From contig CAIVAU010000115.1 of NCBI GenBank assembly GCA_903903925.1, positions 1 through 64,000 of the forward strand: 64,000 nucleotides of DNA. The letters are read 5' to 3'. Both the position numbers and the translations under genes were made by a program. The notes under the pieces were generated by a model. The model ran no database searches. It had not been told where the DNA came from and was given only the letters and a program-made list of their open reading frames with translations. Of this stretch, positions 26,737-36,152 are shown piece by piece. The DNA is from an uncultured cyanobacterium (GTDB lineage Bacteria > Cyanobacteriota > Cyanobacteriia > Cyanobacteriales > Nostocaceae). Every line of letters starts with the position of its first letter. Positions within the stretch are counted from its first letter, which is position 1.

Positions 26737-27030
26737 CTATCTTTGCTGCTGCAAGCCACATAACAGGAAGCGTTTACTTCTCAATAGAAGACAATTAGTA
26801 TTGAAGTTATCAGTCTCCAGAGAACTTCTTTCCTGAGTCTCTTGAGTGGTAGAAACTAACATCTGGAATAAAAGCGGTATCCAAACAGCAATACATGCTA
26901 AACTCAAGGTTCCTATGAGTATACGGGAGTGGGAATTTTTTTTATTTGACTTATTCGGCTTTGGTGATGCTGATTGACTACAAACTGTCTGTGGAGACCA
27001 GAAATGGTCATCAAAATCGTAATAACTCAC
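26737..27030 (-). CDS. Small single-pass membrane protein, unknown
   Basis: This 97-residue protein has a polar, Lys/Ser-rich N-terminus, one clear transmembrane helix (ILIGTLSLACIAVWIPLLFQ, near 37-60) and a polar tail. No family was recognised. The helix and open frame support a gene, but nothing more can be said. Confidence 0.45.
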   Translation of the reverse strand: MSYYDFDDHFWSPQTVCSQSASPKPNKSNKKNSHSRILIGTLSLACIAVWIPLLFQMLVSTTQETQERSSLETDNFNTNCLLLRSKRFLLCGLQQQR

Positions 27031-27136
27031 TTATTAACTCTCTTAGACTAAGAAATACCAAACGGTACTTTTCTCTTAATCAGAGGAGTTGCCAAATTGC
27101 CAACTATATCAATCCAGTCTGAGTTAAATCCAACAA

Positions 27137-27216
27137 GTAGTGTGACCATCTTGCTCACGTGTAAGATAAGCGAGCAAGATGCTCGCACTACAAATTTACA
27201 AAAATGGGATGCACCC
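27137..27216. repeat. MITE-like palindromic element, copy 3 (left arm lost)
   Basis: The core starts GTAGTGTGACC and ends GCTCGCACTAC, followed by the right arm TGGGATGCACCC. The matching left terminal arm present in copies 2 and 4 is missing, so this copy is truncated. The surrounding 27.03-27.64 kb region holds no convincing gene. Confidence 0.75.
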
Positions 27217-27642
27217 TTGTCGCCTATACCCGATAAAATGACAAAAGCCATCGTTAAGTAATATCCACTAATGTTCGCAGTTTTTGACAAAAATGGGGTC
27301 AGATATCTCATTGATCATACGTAACAGACAAGCCAGCGAGAAGTTTTGCTGTTACGTATATTCTGGGAGAAAGGAGTCATTAAGAGATTTACAATCATGC
27401 AGACGCGTAGTCAATTTTAAAATTGAGCTAAACAAAAACCCTCTAGATTTGCGTGTTTCAGCCTTTATAAATTTATTATTCCCAGAGTTTTTACTGTTTT
27501 AACGAGGTTCGTTTAATCCTGTCGATAAATCAGATTTATAAGAGCTGACATTTTGAAATATCCCGAAGATAATTGATCTCAATGACCACGAAGTCAGTAT
27601 GACCTGACTGATCATTTATCCATAGAAAACGAGGATTTAACT

Positions 27643-28485
27643 ATGTACGGTATTGATGTTGCTGAAAATGACGGTAGTGTGAATTGGGCAGAAGTGAAGA
27701 ATTCTGGCAAGATATTTGCTTTTGTGAAAGCAACTGAAGGCAAGACTTTAAAAGATGGTCTTTTCTCTCACCATTGGCCAACTATTAAGAAGTATGACAT
27801 AGCTCGAGGTGCTTATCACTTCTTTCATCCAAGAACCTCGCAACCTATAGATCAAGCCCACGCATTTCTGAAAACTGTAGGTAATCTTACGCCTGGTGAT
27901 CTACCGCCAGTGTTAGATGTGGAAACAACCGATAATCAAGATGTTGATCAAGAACAAGCCAACATAGGAAGTACTGACCGCAACAATATCATTAATGAAA
28001 TCAAGCAGTGGCTGAAAGTAGTTGAAGACGCAATTCAACAACAAACAGGCAAAAAAATTCGCCCGATTATCTATACTGGCTTTAACTTTTGGCAGAATAT
28101 CCTAGGTGATCCTCATGACTTTGCTGATTACCCTCTATGGATTGCTCATTATGGTGTACAAACACCTTCAATCCCTGCGTCTTGGGGATCAGGTAATTGG
28201 CTCATACATCAGTATAGAGGAGATGTTCCAAATGTGCCTGGTGTCAGTAATCAAGCTGACCTTAATCGATTTAACTCATTTCAACTAGGGTCGAAAGGCT
28301 CAATAGTTAAAGGAATTCAACAACGTTTAAAAGACTTCAAAAAACCAGAATTTGATCCTGTTAATGTGGATGGTCACTTCACTTCACAGACGGAGAAAGC
28401 AGTCATAGCTTTTCAGAAGTCTCATAAATTGCAAGCAGACGGGATTGTGGGTTTAAAAACCTGGCTTCAATTGCTATGGGGGTGA
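27643..28485 (+). CDS. GH25 lysozyme with peptidoglycan-binding domain
   Basis: This 280-residue muramidase has a GH25 catalytic barrel (about 1-205: YGIDVAENDGSVNWAEVK, FVKATEG, GAYHFFHP, PPVLDVETTD, IIYTGFNFW). Conserved acids Asp5 and the DVE motif are present. A C-terminal PG_binding_1 domain (LGSKGSIVKGIQQRL ... KLQADGIVGLKTW) follows. It cleaves the peptidoglycan glycan chain. No signal peptide is visible, so export would need a non-classical route, lysis, or a phage-like origin. GAGG lies 9 bases before the ATG. Confidence 0.9.
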   Translation: MYGIDVAENDGSVNWAEVKNSGKIFAFVKATEGKTLKDGLFSHHWPTIKKYDIARGAYHFFHPRTSQPIDQAHAFLKTVGNLTPGDLPPVLDVETTDNQDVDQEQANIGSTDRNNIINEIKQWLKVVEDAIQQQTGKKIRPIIYTGFNFWQNILGDPHDFADYPLWIAHYGVQTPSIPASWGSGNWLIHQYRGDVPNVPGVSNQADLNRFNSFQLGSKGSIVKGIQQRLKDFKKPEFDPVNVDGHFTSQTEKAVIAFQKSHKLQADGIVGLKTWLQLLWG

Positions 28486-28493
28486 ACTATTAG

Positions 28494-28606
28494 GGGAGTG
28501 TGGGAGTGTGGGAGTGTGGGGGGTGTGGGGAGTGTGGGGAGTGTGGGGAGTGTGGGGAGTGTGGGGAGTGTGGGGAGTGTGGGGAGTGTGGGGAGTGTGG
28601 GGAGTA
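28494..28606. repeat. Tandem repeat, GGGGAGTGT nonamer array
   Basis: About 12 copies of GGGGAGTGT with GGGAGTGT variants at the left. It is a simple-sequence array with no spacers, so not a CRISPR. A second short array of CCCAATC units lies at 28657-28698. Confidence 0.9.
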
Positions 28607-28778
28607 ATATCTTCCTTATGTCTCACATAAATGAGTGAGAAATTTCCGTATTGCCCAATCCCCAATCCCCAATCTCCAATCCCCAATCCCCAATACCTCA
28701 TAAACACACTATAAAGAATTGGCAACATGGAGTAAAAACAGTGAACAATAACCATAGCCAAAACTGGAATTCTACTTT

Positions 28779-31370
28779 ATGCAGCCAATTCGTACATTCA
28801 ATGTCTCTCCTTCGCTACCGCTACGGCTAGAACCGTTACGGAAGCTTGCTTACAACTTACACTGGGATTGGAATGTTGAAACTAAAGACTTATTCCGCCG
28901 CTTAGATCCTGATTTATGGGAATCTAGCCGTCACAATCCAGTTTTGATGCTCGGTACTATCAGCCAAGCACGGTTGATCGAAGTTGTGGAAGATGAAGGC
29001 TTCCTGGCGCAGATGGATCGCGCAGCCCGTCAGTTAGAAGACTATTTGCAAGAATACACTTGGTATCAGAAACAGCGCTCAGCACCGGGCACTCAGCACT
29101 CGGCTGCTGAAATCCATGATACTGAATGTTACGCCTATTTTTCGGCTGAATTTGGGCTTGTAGATTGTTTGCCGATATATTCTGGAGGTTTAGGTGTTCT
29201 TGCTGGGGATCACCTGAAATCTGCCAGTGATTTGGGGCTACCCCTTGTCGGTGTGGGCTTATTATATCAGCAAGGCTATTTTGCTCAGTATCTGAATGCT
29301 GATGGCTGGCAGCAGGAACGTTACCCAATCAACGACTTTTACAATATGCCGTTGCATTTAGAGCGCAATTCTGATGGTTCAGAACTGCGGATTGGGGTGG
29401 CTTATCCAGAACGTACTGTGTATGCTAGGGTTTGGCGCGTACAGGTAGGAACGGTGCCGCTGTATATGCTGGACACTAACATTGAACCTAACAACCCCTA
29501 CGACCACGATATTACCGATCAGTTGTACGGTGGCGACATAGATATGCGTATCCACCAAGAAATCATGCTCGGTATAGGTGGTGTGCAAATGTTAAAAGCG
29601 CTAGGGTATAAAGTGACCGCCTATCACATGAATGAAGGTCATGCGGCATTCTCTGCCCTAGAACGTATTCGTCTGTTGATTCAGGAAGAGGGGCTGAGTT
29701 TTACTGAAGCTAAACAGATCGTGGCTTCCTCGAATATATTTACAACTCATACGCCAGTACCAGCTGGAATTGACTTGTTCGCTCCGGATAAAATTCTACA
29801 CTACTTAGGATATTATGCCGATGTCTTTGGCTTGAGCAAAGATGAATTTTTAGCATTAGGGCGCGACCATAGTGGCGACTTATCAGCGCCTTTTAGCATG
29901 GCAGTGCTGGCGCTGAAGATGGCGACATTTTCTAACGGTGTAGCACAGCTGCATGGTGTGGTCTCGCGACAGATGTTTCGCGATTTGTGGCAGAATGTGC
30001 CAGTGGATGAGGTGCCAATTGCGGCAATTACTAACGGTGTTCATGCCCGTAGTTGTGTTGCCAAATCAACTCAGGAATTGTACGATCGCTACCTCGGCCC
30101 AAACTGGTCATCAGTACCAACTGATAACCCCCTGTGGGAGCGGATGGACGCTATCCCTGATGAGGAGTTATGGCGCAATCACGAACGTTGTCGCCTGGAC
30201 ATGATTTTGTATGTCCGAGAACGTTTGGTAAAACATTTACGCGATCGCGGCGCTTCCCCCTCGGAAATTACTCAAGCACAAGAAGTCCTTGACCCATACG
30301 TTTTAACCATTGGCTTTGCTCGACGCTTTGCGACCTACAAACGTGCTACATTATGGATGCGCGATCTAGAGCGGATTAAGCGGATTTTGTTTGAAAATAA
30401 ACACCGCAAGGTGCAATTTGTCATTGCCGGCAAAGCCCACCCTAAGGACATACCAGGGAAGGAACTCATCCGCGATATTAACCACTTTATCCGCGAACAA
30501 GGCTGGGAAAAGCAGGTCGTGTTTGTTCCTAACTACGACATTCACATCGCCCGCTTGATGGTGGCTGGTTGTGATATCTGGTTAAACACACCGCGTCGCC
30601 CACGTGAAGCTTCTGGTACGAGTGGGATGAAGGCAGCAATGAATGGATTGCCAAATCTCAGTGTGCTAGATGGCTGGTGGGATGAAGCTGATTATGTCCG
30701 CACTGGTTGGGCTATCGGTCATGGGGAGATGTATGATGATCCCAACTACCAGGATGAAATTGAGGCGAATGCCTTATACGACTTGCTAGAACAGGAAGTC
30801 GTACCTCTGTTCTATGACCGAGATGTTGATAATTTACCAAGACACTGGATTGCTAAAATGAAGGATGCGATCCGGTTGAATTGTCCATTCTTTAATACGG
30901 CGCGGATGGTACGAGAATATGCACAGCGGGCTTATTTCCCTGCAAGCGATCGCTTCCACACTCTGAGAAGCAATCACTACACCCCAGCTAAAGAATTAGC
31001 TGCATGGAAAGAAAACCTGATTGCGAACTGGTACGATCTCAAGATTAAAGATGTTGATGTCACTGCTGGAACAGATATTGAAGTCAACCAAACTATTTCT
31101 GTCACAGCCAAAATCCACTTGGCGACTCTGAGAAATAACGATATACAGGTTGAACTCTACCAAGGTACAATTGATGCCAATGGTGAGATTGTCAATGGTG
31201 TATCGGTGGTGATGAACCACCAAGGAGAAGATGAACAAGGATTGAGTATTTACACGGCTGATATCGCATACAACACCTCTGGTTTACAAGGCTTGTCTTT
31301 GCGAGTGTTGCCGAAACACAAATACCTCTCCAGTCCTTATGAGCCTAGGTGTATTATTTGGGCACAGTAA
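28779..31370 (+). CDS. glgP: Alpha-glucan (glycogen) phosphorylase, GT35
   Basis: This 863-residue PLP enzyme releases glucose-1-phosphate from glycogen. Motifs: EFGLVDCLPIYSGGLGVLAG near 120, VTAYHMNEGHAAF near 285, IFTTHTPVPAG near 325, and the PLP-lysine motif EASGTSGMKAAMNG near 610. Length and motifs match the shorter GT35 branch found in many bacteria (AgpA-like) rather than the MalP type. A C-terminal beta domain of about 130 residues is typical of this branch. A short low-complexity insert (RSAPGTQHSAAE) sits near residue 105. Confidence 0.93.
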   Translation: MQPIRTFNVSPSLPLRLEPLRKLAYNLHWDWNVETKDLFRRLDPDLWESSRHNPVLMLGTISQARLIEVVEDEGFLAQMDRAARQLEDYLQEYTWYQKQRSAPGTQHSAAEIHDTECYAYFSAEFGLVDCLPIYSGGLGVLAGDHLKSASDLGLPLVGVGLLYQQGYFAQYLNADGWQQERYPINDFYNMPLHLERNSDGSELRIGVAYPERTVYARVWRVQVGTVPLYMLDTNIEPNNPYDHDITDQLYGGDIDMRIHQEIMLGIGGVQMLKALGYKVTAYHMNEGHAAFSALERIRLLIQEEGLSFTEAKQIVASSNIFTTHTPVPAGIDLFAPDKILHYLGYYADVFGLSKDEFLALGRDHSGDLSAPFSMAVLALKMATFSNGVAQLHGVVSRQMFRDLWQNVPVDEVPIAAITNGVHARSCVAKSTQELYDRYLGPNWSSVPTDNPLWERMDAIPDEELWRNHERCRLDMILYVRERLVKHLRDRGASPSEITQAQEVLDPYVLTIGFARRFATYKRATLWMRDLERIKRILFENKHRKVQFVIAGKAHPKDIPGKELIRDINHFIREQGWEKQVVFVPNYDIHIARLMVAGCDIWLNTPRRPREASGTSGMKAAMNGLPNLSVLDGWWDEADYVRTGWAIGHGEMYDDPNYQDEIEANALYDLLEQEVVPLFYDRDVDNLPRHWIAKMKDAIRLNCPFFNTARMVREYAQRAYFPASDRFHTLRSNHYTPAKELAAWKENLIANWYDLKIKDVDVTAGTDIEVNQTISVTAKIHLATLRNNDIQVELYQGTIDANGEIVNGVSVVMNHQGEDEQGLSIYTADIAYNTSGLQGLSLRVLPKHKYLSSPYEPRCIIWAQ

Positions 31371-31387
31371 AAGTAAGGAGTTAGGAG

Positions 31388-32149
31388 TTAGGAGTTTTTA
31401 TTCAACTCATAATTCATAATTCTTGCAGGGATGACAATGTAACCAGTGGTAATATCGCCTAGTACTTGGTTACGTTGTTCTCCCCAATACCACCAGTATG
31501 CAGCTACATAAGCGCAGATTAAGCTATCTAGTTTATCTTCAGTTTCTTTGAGGGCTGCGCCGGTGGTGGGAATTTCGGAGGGGAAAGAACCGCAGAGGCG
31601 CAGAGAATGCAGAGAGGGTTCTAAGGTGGGTAGGATATCGGTAATGTAATTGTAGAGTTTGAGAAGTTCTAGGCGGCGATCGCTCAGCCGTCCTTTTTTG
31701 TATTTGAGGATGCGTTGTAGGTTGAACAGATGAACTATGGCAGGATGGGGAAAGACTTCTATTTGATACCTGCCGGGTTTTTGGGGTTCAATGGTTGGTG
31801 CGTGGGTGAAGCCGCGAGATAAGAGTGCTAAGCCAAAGTTGACGGTTCGTTCGGCAAAGGGTAAGTTGAGATTGGCTGGGTAGCATCCAGCATGATATTT
31901 ACCGAAGTGTTTGTGGGTGAGTTTGTCAGGTAGGCGACTCCCGGTGATATTGGGGATGAGGGTGGGCGCGTCTACGGCAATAATCGCGGGTTCATTGAGT
32001 TGTATGCTCTGATCAACCCAAGCCAAGATATCTGCAATTGCTTCTTTGCGGTCTAGATTGAGTAGTTGCAGTTGCTGATCTACCCATCCTAAACTACATA
32101 GTCCACTTGGTTGTGATTTCCAGCCTAAATCAATTCCGAGAAATTTCAA
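31388..32149 (-). CDS. DUF429 family protein (RNase H-like fold)
   Basis: This 253-residue protein begins FLGIDLGWKSQPSGL, and AVDAPTLIPN, PHPAIV and TEDKLDSLICAY follow. This is the acidic pattern of DUF429, predicted RNase H-like nucleases with no proven role. The start is 4 bp after the stop of the large histidine kinase on the same strand, suggesting co-transcription. The last residues (MNYELNKNS) derive from a region of AAGGAGTTAGGAGTT-type repeats and are probably not conserved. Confidence 0.75.
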   Translation of the reverse strand: MKFLGIDLGWKSQPSGLCSLGWVDQQLQLLNLDRKEAIADILAWVDQSIQLNEPAIIAVDAPTLIPNITGSRLPDKLTHKHFGKYHAGCYPANLNLPFAERTVNFGLALLSRGFTHAPTIEPQKPGRYQIEVFPHPAIVHLFNLQRILKYKKGRLSDRRLELLKLYNYITDILPTLEPSLHSLRLCGSFPSEIPTTGAALKETEDKLDSLICAYVAAYWWYWGEQRNQVLGDITTGYIVIPARIMNYELNKNS

Positions 32150-32153
32150 CTCC

Positions 32154-35100
32154 CTACTCCTTCTTTACCTTGATCAGGGCAGTAATCACAGCAGCTAACT
32201 CTGCTGGATCGATTGGTTTAGTGAGGTGTGTGTGAAAACCAGCCAGAAGCACCTTTTGATGATCCGTTTCTCCAGCATAGGCAGTGAGTGCGATCGCTGG
32301 AATCTGTCCTCCTTGCAATGGAGGCATTGCTCTAATTTGGCGCAGCAGCTTGTAGCCATCGACTTCAGGCATCCCAATATCGCTCAAGAGGATTTCTGGC
32401 TGCCACTGTGCAAACACGTCTAAAGCTTCTTGAGCCGATCCTACAGCACGCACTTGTGCCCCATCCTGTTTAAGCAGGAAGACTAGAAACTCAAGAGTGT
32501 CAACATCATCATCCACAATCAGTATCCGTATATTTTCGAGACCGCGAGTATCGTTAAATACTTGTGTGTTCTCACTCATCTCTTGCTCAACATTTGTCAG
32601 GGGTAGTCTCACGGTAAAGGTGGCTCCCTGCCCTTCTCCCAGACTGAAGGCTTGAACTGTCCCGCCATGCATTTCGGTCAACTGACGAACGATCGCGAGT
32701 CCCAGTCCTAGTCCACCGAATTTCCTAGTCGTGGTGCTGTTCTCTTGGCGAAAGTAATCAAACACATAGGGTAGGAAGTCTGGGTGTATACCCCTTCCCG
32801 TATCGCTGACTTGGATTTGAGCGTGTGTGCGAGTTCGCTCAAGCCTAATTTCCACTCGTCCACCAGAATCTGTAAACTTGACGGCGTTGGACAGTAGATT
32901 CCAGACAACTTGCTGCAAGCGGTTGGCATCACCTAACACTTGCACCACTTCAGAGGAAGACACGGACTGAAGTTGAATTGACTTGGCTTGGGCTGCTAGA
33001 TACACTGTTTCCATTGCAGCTTGGATCGTGGATTCCAGATTAACTGGGGAGACATCCAGGGCAAGTTTACCCCGTAGAATCCGGGAGATATCCAGTAGAT
33101 CTTCAATTAATTGAGTCTGTACCCTGGCATTACGTTCGATAGTTTCCAGCGCCAGGTCAGTTGTTTTTTCATCAAGCTTACGACTTCGCAGTAGCTTTGA
33201 CCAACCCATAATAGGGTTGAGGGGCGATCGCAATTCGTGGGAAAGCACCGCTAAAAACTCATCTTTGACCCGATTCGCTGTCTCTGCTTCTATTCGTAAC
33301 GCCTGCTCACGACGGGCAGTTTCTTGCCGCATTTGAGCCATCTTCAGGTTTGCCTCAACGCGAGCCAATAATTCACGGGCAGAGAAGGGCTTGATGAGGT
33401 AATCATCGGCTCCAGTTTCAAGTCCTTCAATGCGAGACTCTTCTCCAGCACGGGCGGAAAGCAAGATGATGGGGATCTCTCTGGTTTGTCGGTCAGCCCG
33501 CAGATCTCGCAACAAACCTAGACCATCTAGTCTAGGCATCATCACATCTGTGAGAATAAGATCGGGCATCTGCTGACGAACGGCAGCTAAAGCCGCGATC
33601 CCATCTGTGACGGTCTCTACCTGATAATGTTGACTTAACAACAAACGCTGCACATATTCACGCATGTCTGCGTTGTCATCAGCCACGAGTATTCGGGCAG
33701 TAGGTGTGTGCTGGAGCGTTTGCACAGGTACAGGGAGGGAGAGATCAGAGGCTTTAGTCTCGGCTCTCTCACCTCCTACTTCTGGCAGCCAGCGCAATGC
33801 TTCTTCAACATAGGTCACTCCTCCCACTACTGTCGATGCAAGTGTGCGTGTAGCGCCGATGCGATCGCTTGGTAGGTGGGCGTACCCTGTAGGAATCGAC
33901 ACAATGAAGCTTGTTCCCCCATCAACGACGCTAGTCACCTCGACGGTGCCACCATGTAGCTTGATGAGTTCTTGGACAAGGGACAAACCAATACCTGATC
34001 CCTCATTTGTTCGTCCTCTCGCATCTTGCACCCGATGGAACCGCTCAAATATCTTGGGCAGATCAAGGGCTGGAATGCCTATACCTGTGTCTCGCACCTT
34101 TAACTCAAAGTGGTCACGAGCCCAGCGAAGCGATACTTCTATTTCTCCCTCAAAAGTAAATTTGAAAGCGTTGGAGAGCAAGTTCAGCACAATCTTTTCC
34201 CATGTCTGGCGGTCTACATACGCAGGTTCAGGGAGGGGGGGACAGTCTACCACCAGACGCATCCCTGCATGTTCGATCGCTGACCGGAACACCCCTGCCA
34301 GATTGGTTGTTAGCATGGCTAGGTCGGTCGGTTCATAAACTGCTTGAACTCGCCCTGCCTCAATCCGGGAGAAATCCAGTAGGGAATTGACTAGTTTCAG
34401 CAAGCGCATGGAGTTACGATATACGGCTTGCAACTGCGAGAGATCTTCTGGTGGTAGCAGATCTGTGCCCTTCGTTAGCAGATCCTCCAACGGACCGATC
34501 ATCAGCGTTAGTGGGGTGCGAAACTCGTGACTGATGTTACTAAAGAAGGTCGTCTTGGCACGGTCTAACTCAGCTAGCGCTTCAGCTCGTTTACGTTCAG
34601 CTTCATAAGCACGGGCATTGGCTATGGCTGTGGCAACATGACCTGCAATGAGTTCAAGAAAACCGCGATACTCATTGTCCAAGGCACGTCGCGGACTAAT
34701 TCCCATGACCAGTAAACCAGCAGGATGAACTTGGTTGACCTGGGCAATGGGTAACACTAATGCTGAGTTTGGGAAGTCAACAGCAGTTAAGAGGGAAGCC
34801 CATTCAAATTGTTCTGTTAAGTTATCTACCTGCTCAGCTTGACCTGTTTGCACAACTCTTGCTAAGAAACTCGTCCACGTGTTATTATTTATAGTTATTA
34901 GGTCTAAGTTTTGGGAACTAGCCAATACTTCAGGTGTTAGTCCAACGACATCAAACAATTGCGCGTGTTGACCTGCCTCATCAAGCATATAGAGTAAGGC
35001 AAAAGGAATATCCGCAGGATTAGTTGCTAAAGTTTGGACAGCACAACGACAGGCTGACTCAGTCGTCTTAGCATTGGCAGTTTTGGCAGCTAACTCCCGC

Positions 35101-35699
35101 AAGGTGCGTAGCCGTCTTTCGCTCAAAACCTGTTCGGTCGTTTCCTTGACTACAGTAAAAATGCCACCAATCAGACCTGTATCGTCGAGAATGGGACTAT
35201 AGGAAAACGTAAAGTAGCACTCTTCAAGATAGCCATTGCGGTCTAGAAGGAGCAACTGATCGTCAGACCAGGTAGCAATACCTGTAGTCAATACGCCTTC
35301 TAGCATTGGACCGATAATATCCCAGACTTCCAACCAACACTCACGCCCCCGCTGACCCAAAGCTTGAGGGTGTTTAGTGGCTCCTAGCATAGGGCGATAG
35401 GCATCGTTATAAAGCATGACCAATTGTGATCCCCACCAAATCAGGATTGGGAATCGGGAGGCTAGGCATATACTAACGGAAGTACGCAAACTTTGGGACC
35501 AATGCTCGACTGGCCCTATCGGTGTAGCAGACCAATCAAGGTTACGCATGAGAAGACTTATGTCTCCACTACCATGAAAGACACCCTTCCCTTTTTCTGA
35601 AGCGGTGCTTAAGGAATGACACAGCCTTTCACTCCCTCTGGATAAATCATCTAAGGGATTGCCAGTACACTGATCGTGAGACTTTTTTTTGTCTTGCAT
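32154..35699 (-). CDS. Hybrid sensor histidine kinase (PAS-GAF-HK-REC-HK-REC)
   Basis: This 1181-residue soluble signalling protein starts with a PAS-like domain (about 50-190) and a GAF domain (about 200-365). The first HisKA has its phospho-His near 388 (NISHEFRTPL) and an ATPase (DTGIGIPALDLPKIF). The first receiver has its Asp near 720 (LTDVMMPRLDG, VADDNADM). A second HisKA follows (VLSHELRSPLNP, His near 820) with its ATPase (DTGRGIHPDFLPYVFDYF). A C-terminal receiver ends the protein (LIVDDDVD, LLSDIGMPEVDG near 1105). No transmembrane helix is seen. Two kinase cores in one chain suggest an internal phosphorelay. The signal is unknown. Confidence 0.93.
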   Translation of the reverse strand: MQDKKKSHDQCTGNPLDDLSRGSERLCHSLSTASEKGKGVFHGSGDISLLMRNLDWSATPIGPVEHWSQSLRTSVSICLASRFPILIWWGSQLVMLYNDAYRPMLGATKHPQALGQRGRECWLEVWDIIGPMLEGVLTTGIATWSDDQLLLLDRNGYLEECYFTFSYSPILDDTGLIGGIFTVVKETTEQVLSERRLRTLRELAAKTANAKTTESACRCAVQTLATNPADIPFALLYMLDEAGQHAQLFDVVGLTPEVLASSQNLDLITINNNTWTSFLARVVQTGQAEQVDNLTEQFEWASLLTAVDFPNSALVLPIAQVNQVHPAGLLVMGISPRRALDNEYRGFLELIAGHVATAIANARAYEAERKRAEALAELDRAKTTFFSNISHEFRTPLTLMIGPLEDLLTKGTDLLPPEDLSQLQAVYRNSMRLLKLVNSLLDFSRIEAGRVQAVYEPTDLAMLTTNLAGVFRSAIEHAGMRLVVDCPPLPEPAYVDRQTWEKIVLNLLSNAFKFTFEGEIEVSLRWARDHFELKVRDTGIGIPALDLPKIFERFHRVQDARGRTNEGSGIGLSLVQELIKLHGGTVEVTSVVDGGTSFIVSIPTGYAHLPSDRIGATRTLASTVVGGVTYVEEALRWLPEVGGERAETKASDLSLPVPVQTLQHTPTARILVADDNADMREYVQRLLLSQHYQVETVTDGIAALAAVRQQMPDLILTDVMMPRLDGLGLLRDLRADRQTREIPIILLSARAGEESRIEGLETGADDYLIKPFSARELLARVEANLKMAQMRQETARREQALRIEAETANRVKDEFLAVLSHELRSPLNPIMGWSKLLRSRKLDEKTTDLALETIERNARVQTQLIEDLLDISRILRGKLALDVSPVNLESTIQAAMETVYLAAQAKSIQLQSVSSSEVVQVLGDANRLQQVVWNLLSNAVKFTDSGGRVEIRLERTRTHAQIQVSDTGRGIHPDFLPYVFDYFRQENSTTTRKFGGLGLGLAIVRQLTEMHGGTVQAFSLGEGQGATFTVRLPLTNVEQEMSENTQVFNDTRGLENIRILIVDDDVDTLEFLVFLLKQDGAQVRAVGSAQEALDVFAQWQPEILLSDIGMPEVDGYKLLRQIRAMPPLQGGQIPAIALTAYAGETDHQKVLLAGFHTHLTKPIDPAELAAVITALIKVKKE

Positions 35700-36152
35700 C
35701 TTGTCCTGGTCATGGTCTACTGCTTTTAAGTATGGCAGAAGAAGTACGCTGGAGCATCTTCAGGGAGATATACATTTGCATTTATTCAGTACAGATTTGA
35801 TTAATCGCGCCTGTACAAACTACTAAGCAATCCCCAATTTCTCACTCTGTAGGCTCTGTTACGTTAAAAAAAAACTGATAAAGATAGAATTCATTTAACG
35901 AGAGTAAAATGGAGTTACAAAAAAGTGGCAGGCAGTGGATAAAGAGTCAACTCATTCGGGAAATTCAAAATTCAAAACTCCTATGCACATGAATATAGGG
36001 GCTTGAAATAGTGATTAGGAATACAGGGATAATTTATAACTGATGATGTTTTTAGTTAAGTTAAAATGTGCCACTTTTAACTTCATAAAAGATAATCACA
36101 ATTTACGACTTTACTTCTATCAGCAAAACTCAGATAAACAGGCAAACATACC
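35700..36152. other. Divergent promoter region, histidine kinase / devB
   Basis: This 450-bp non-coding gap is AT-rich and should hold promoters for both directions. No perfect GTA-N8-TAC NtcA site was found by eye, although the devBCA operons of heterocyst formers are often NtcA-controlled. Confidence 0.5.

Noticed and set aside
27284..27502. 72-codon plus-strand frame before the lysozyme
   Set aside because: No family, no clear ribosome-binding site, and AT-rich composition; not supported.
28494..28606. Regular repeats that could look like a CRISPR array
   Set aside because: The 9-bp units are contiguous with no unique spacers, so it is a simple tandem repeat.
35700..36152. NtcA site upstream of devB
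   Set aside because: Only poorly spaced GTA...TAC pairs were seen, not GTA-N8-TAC.
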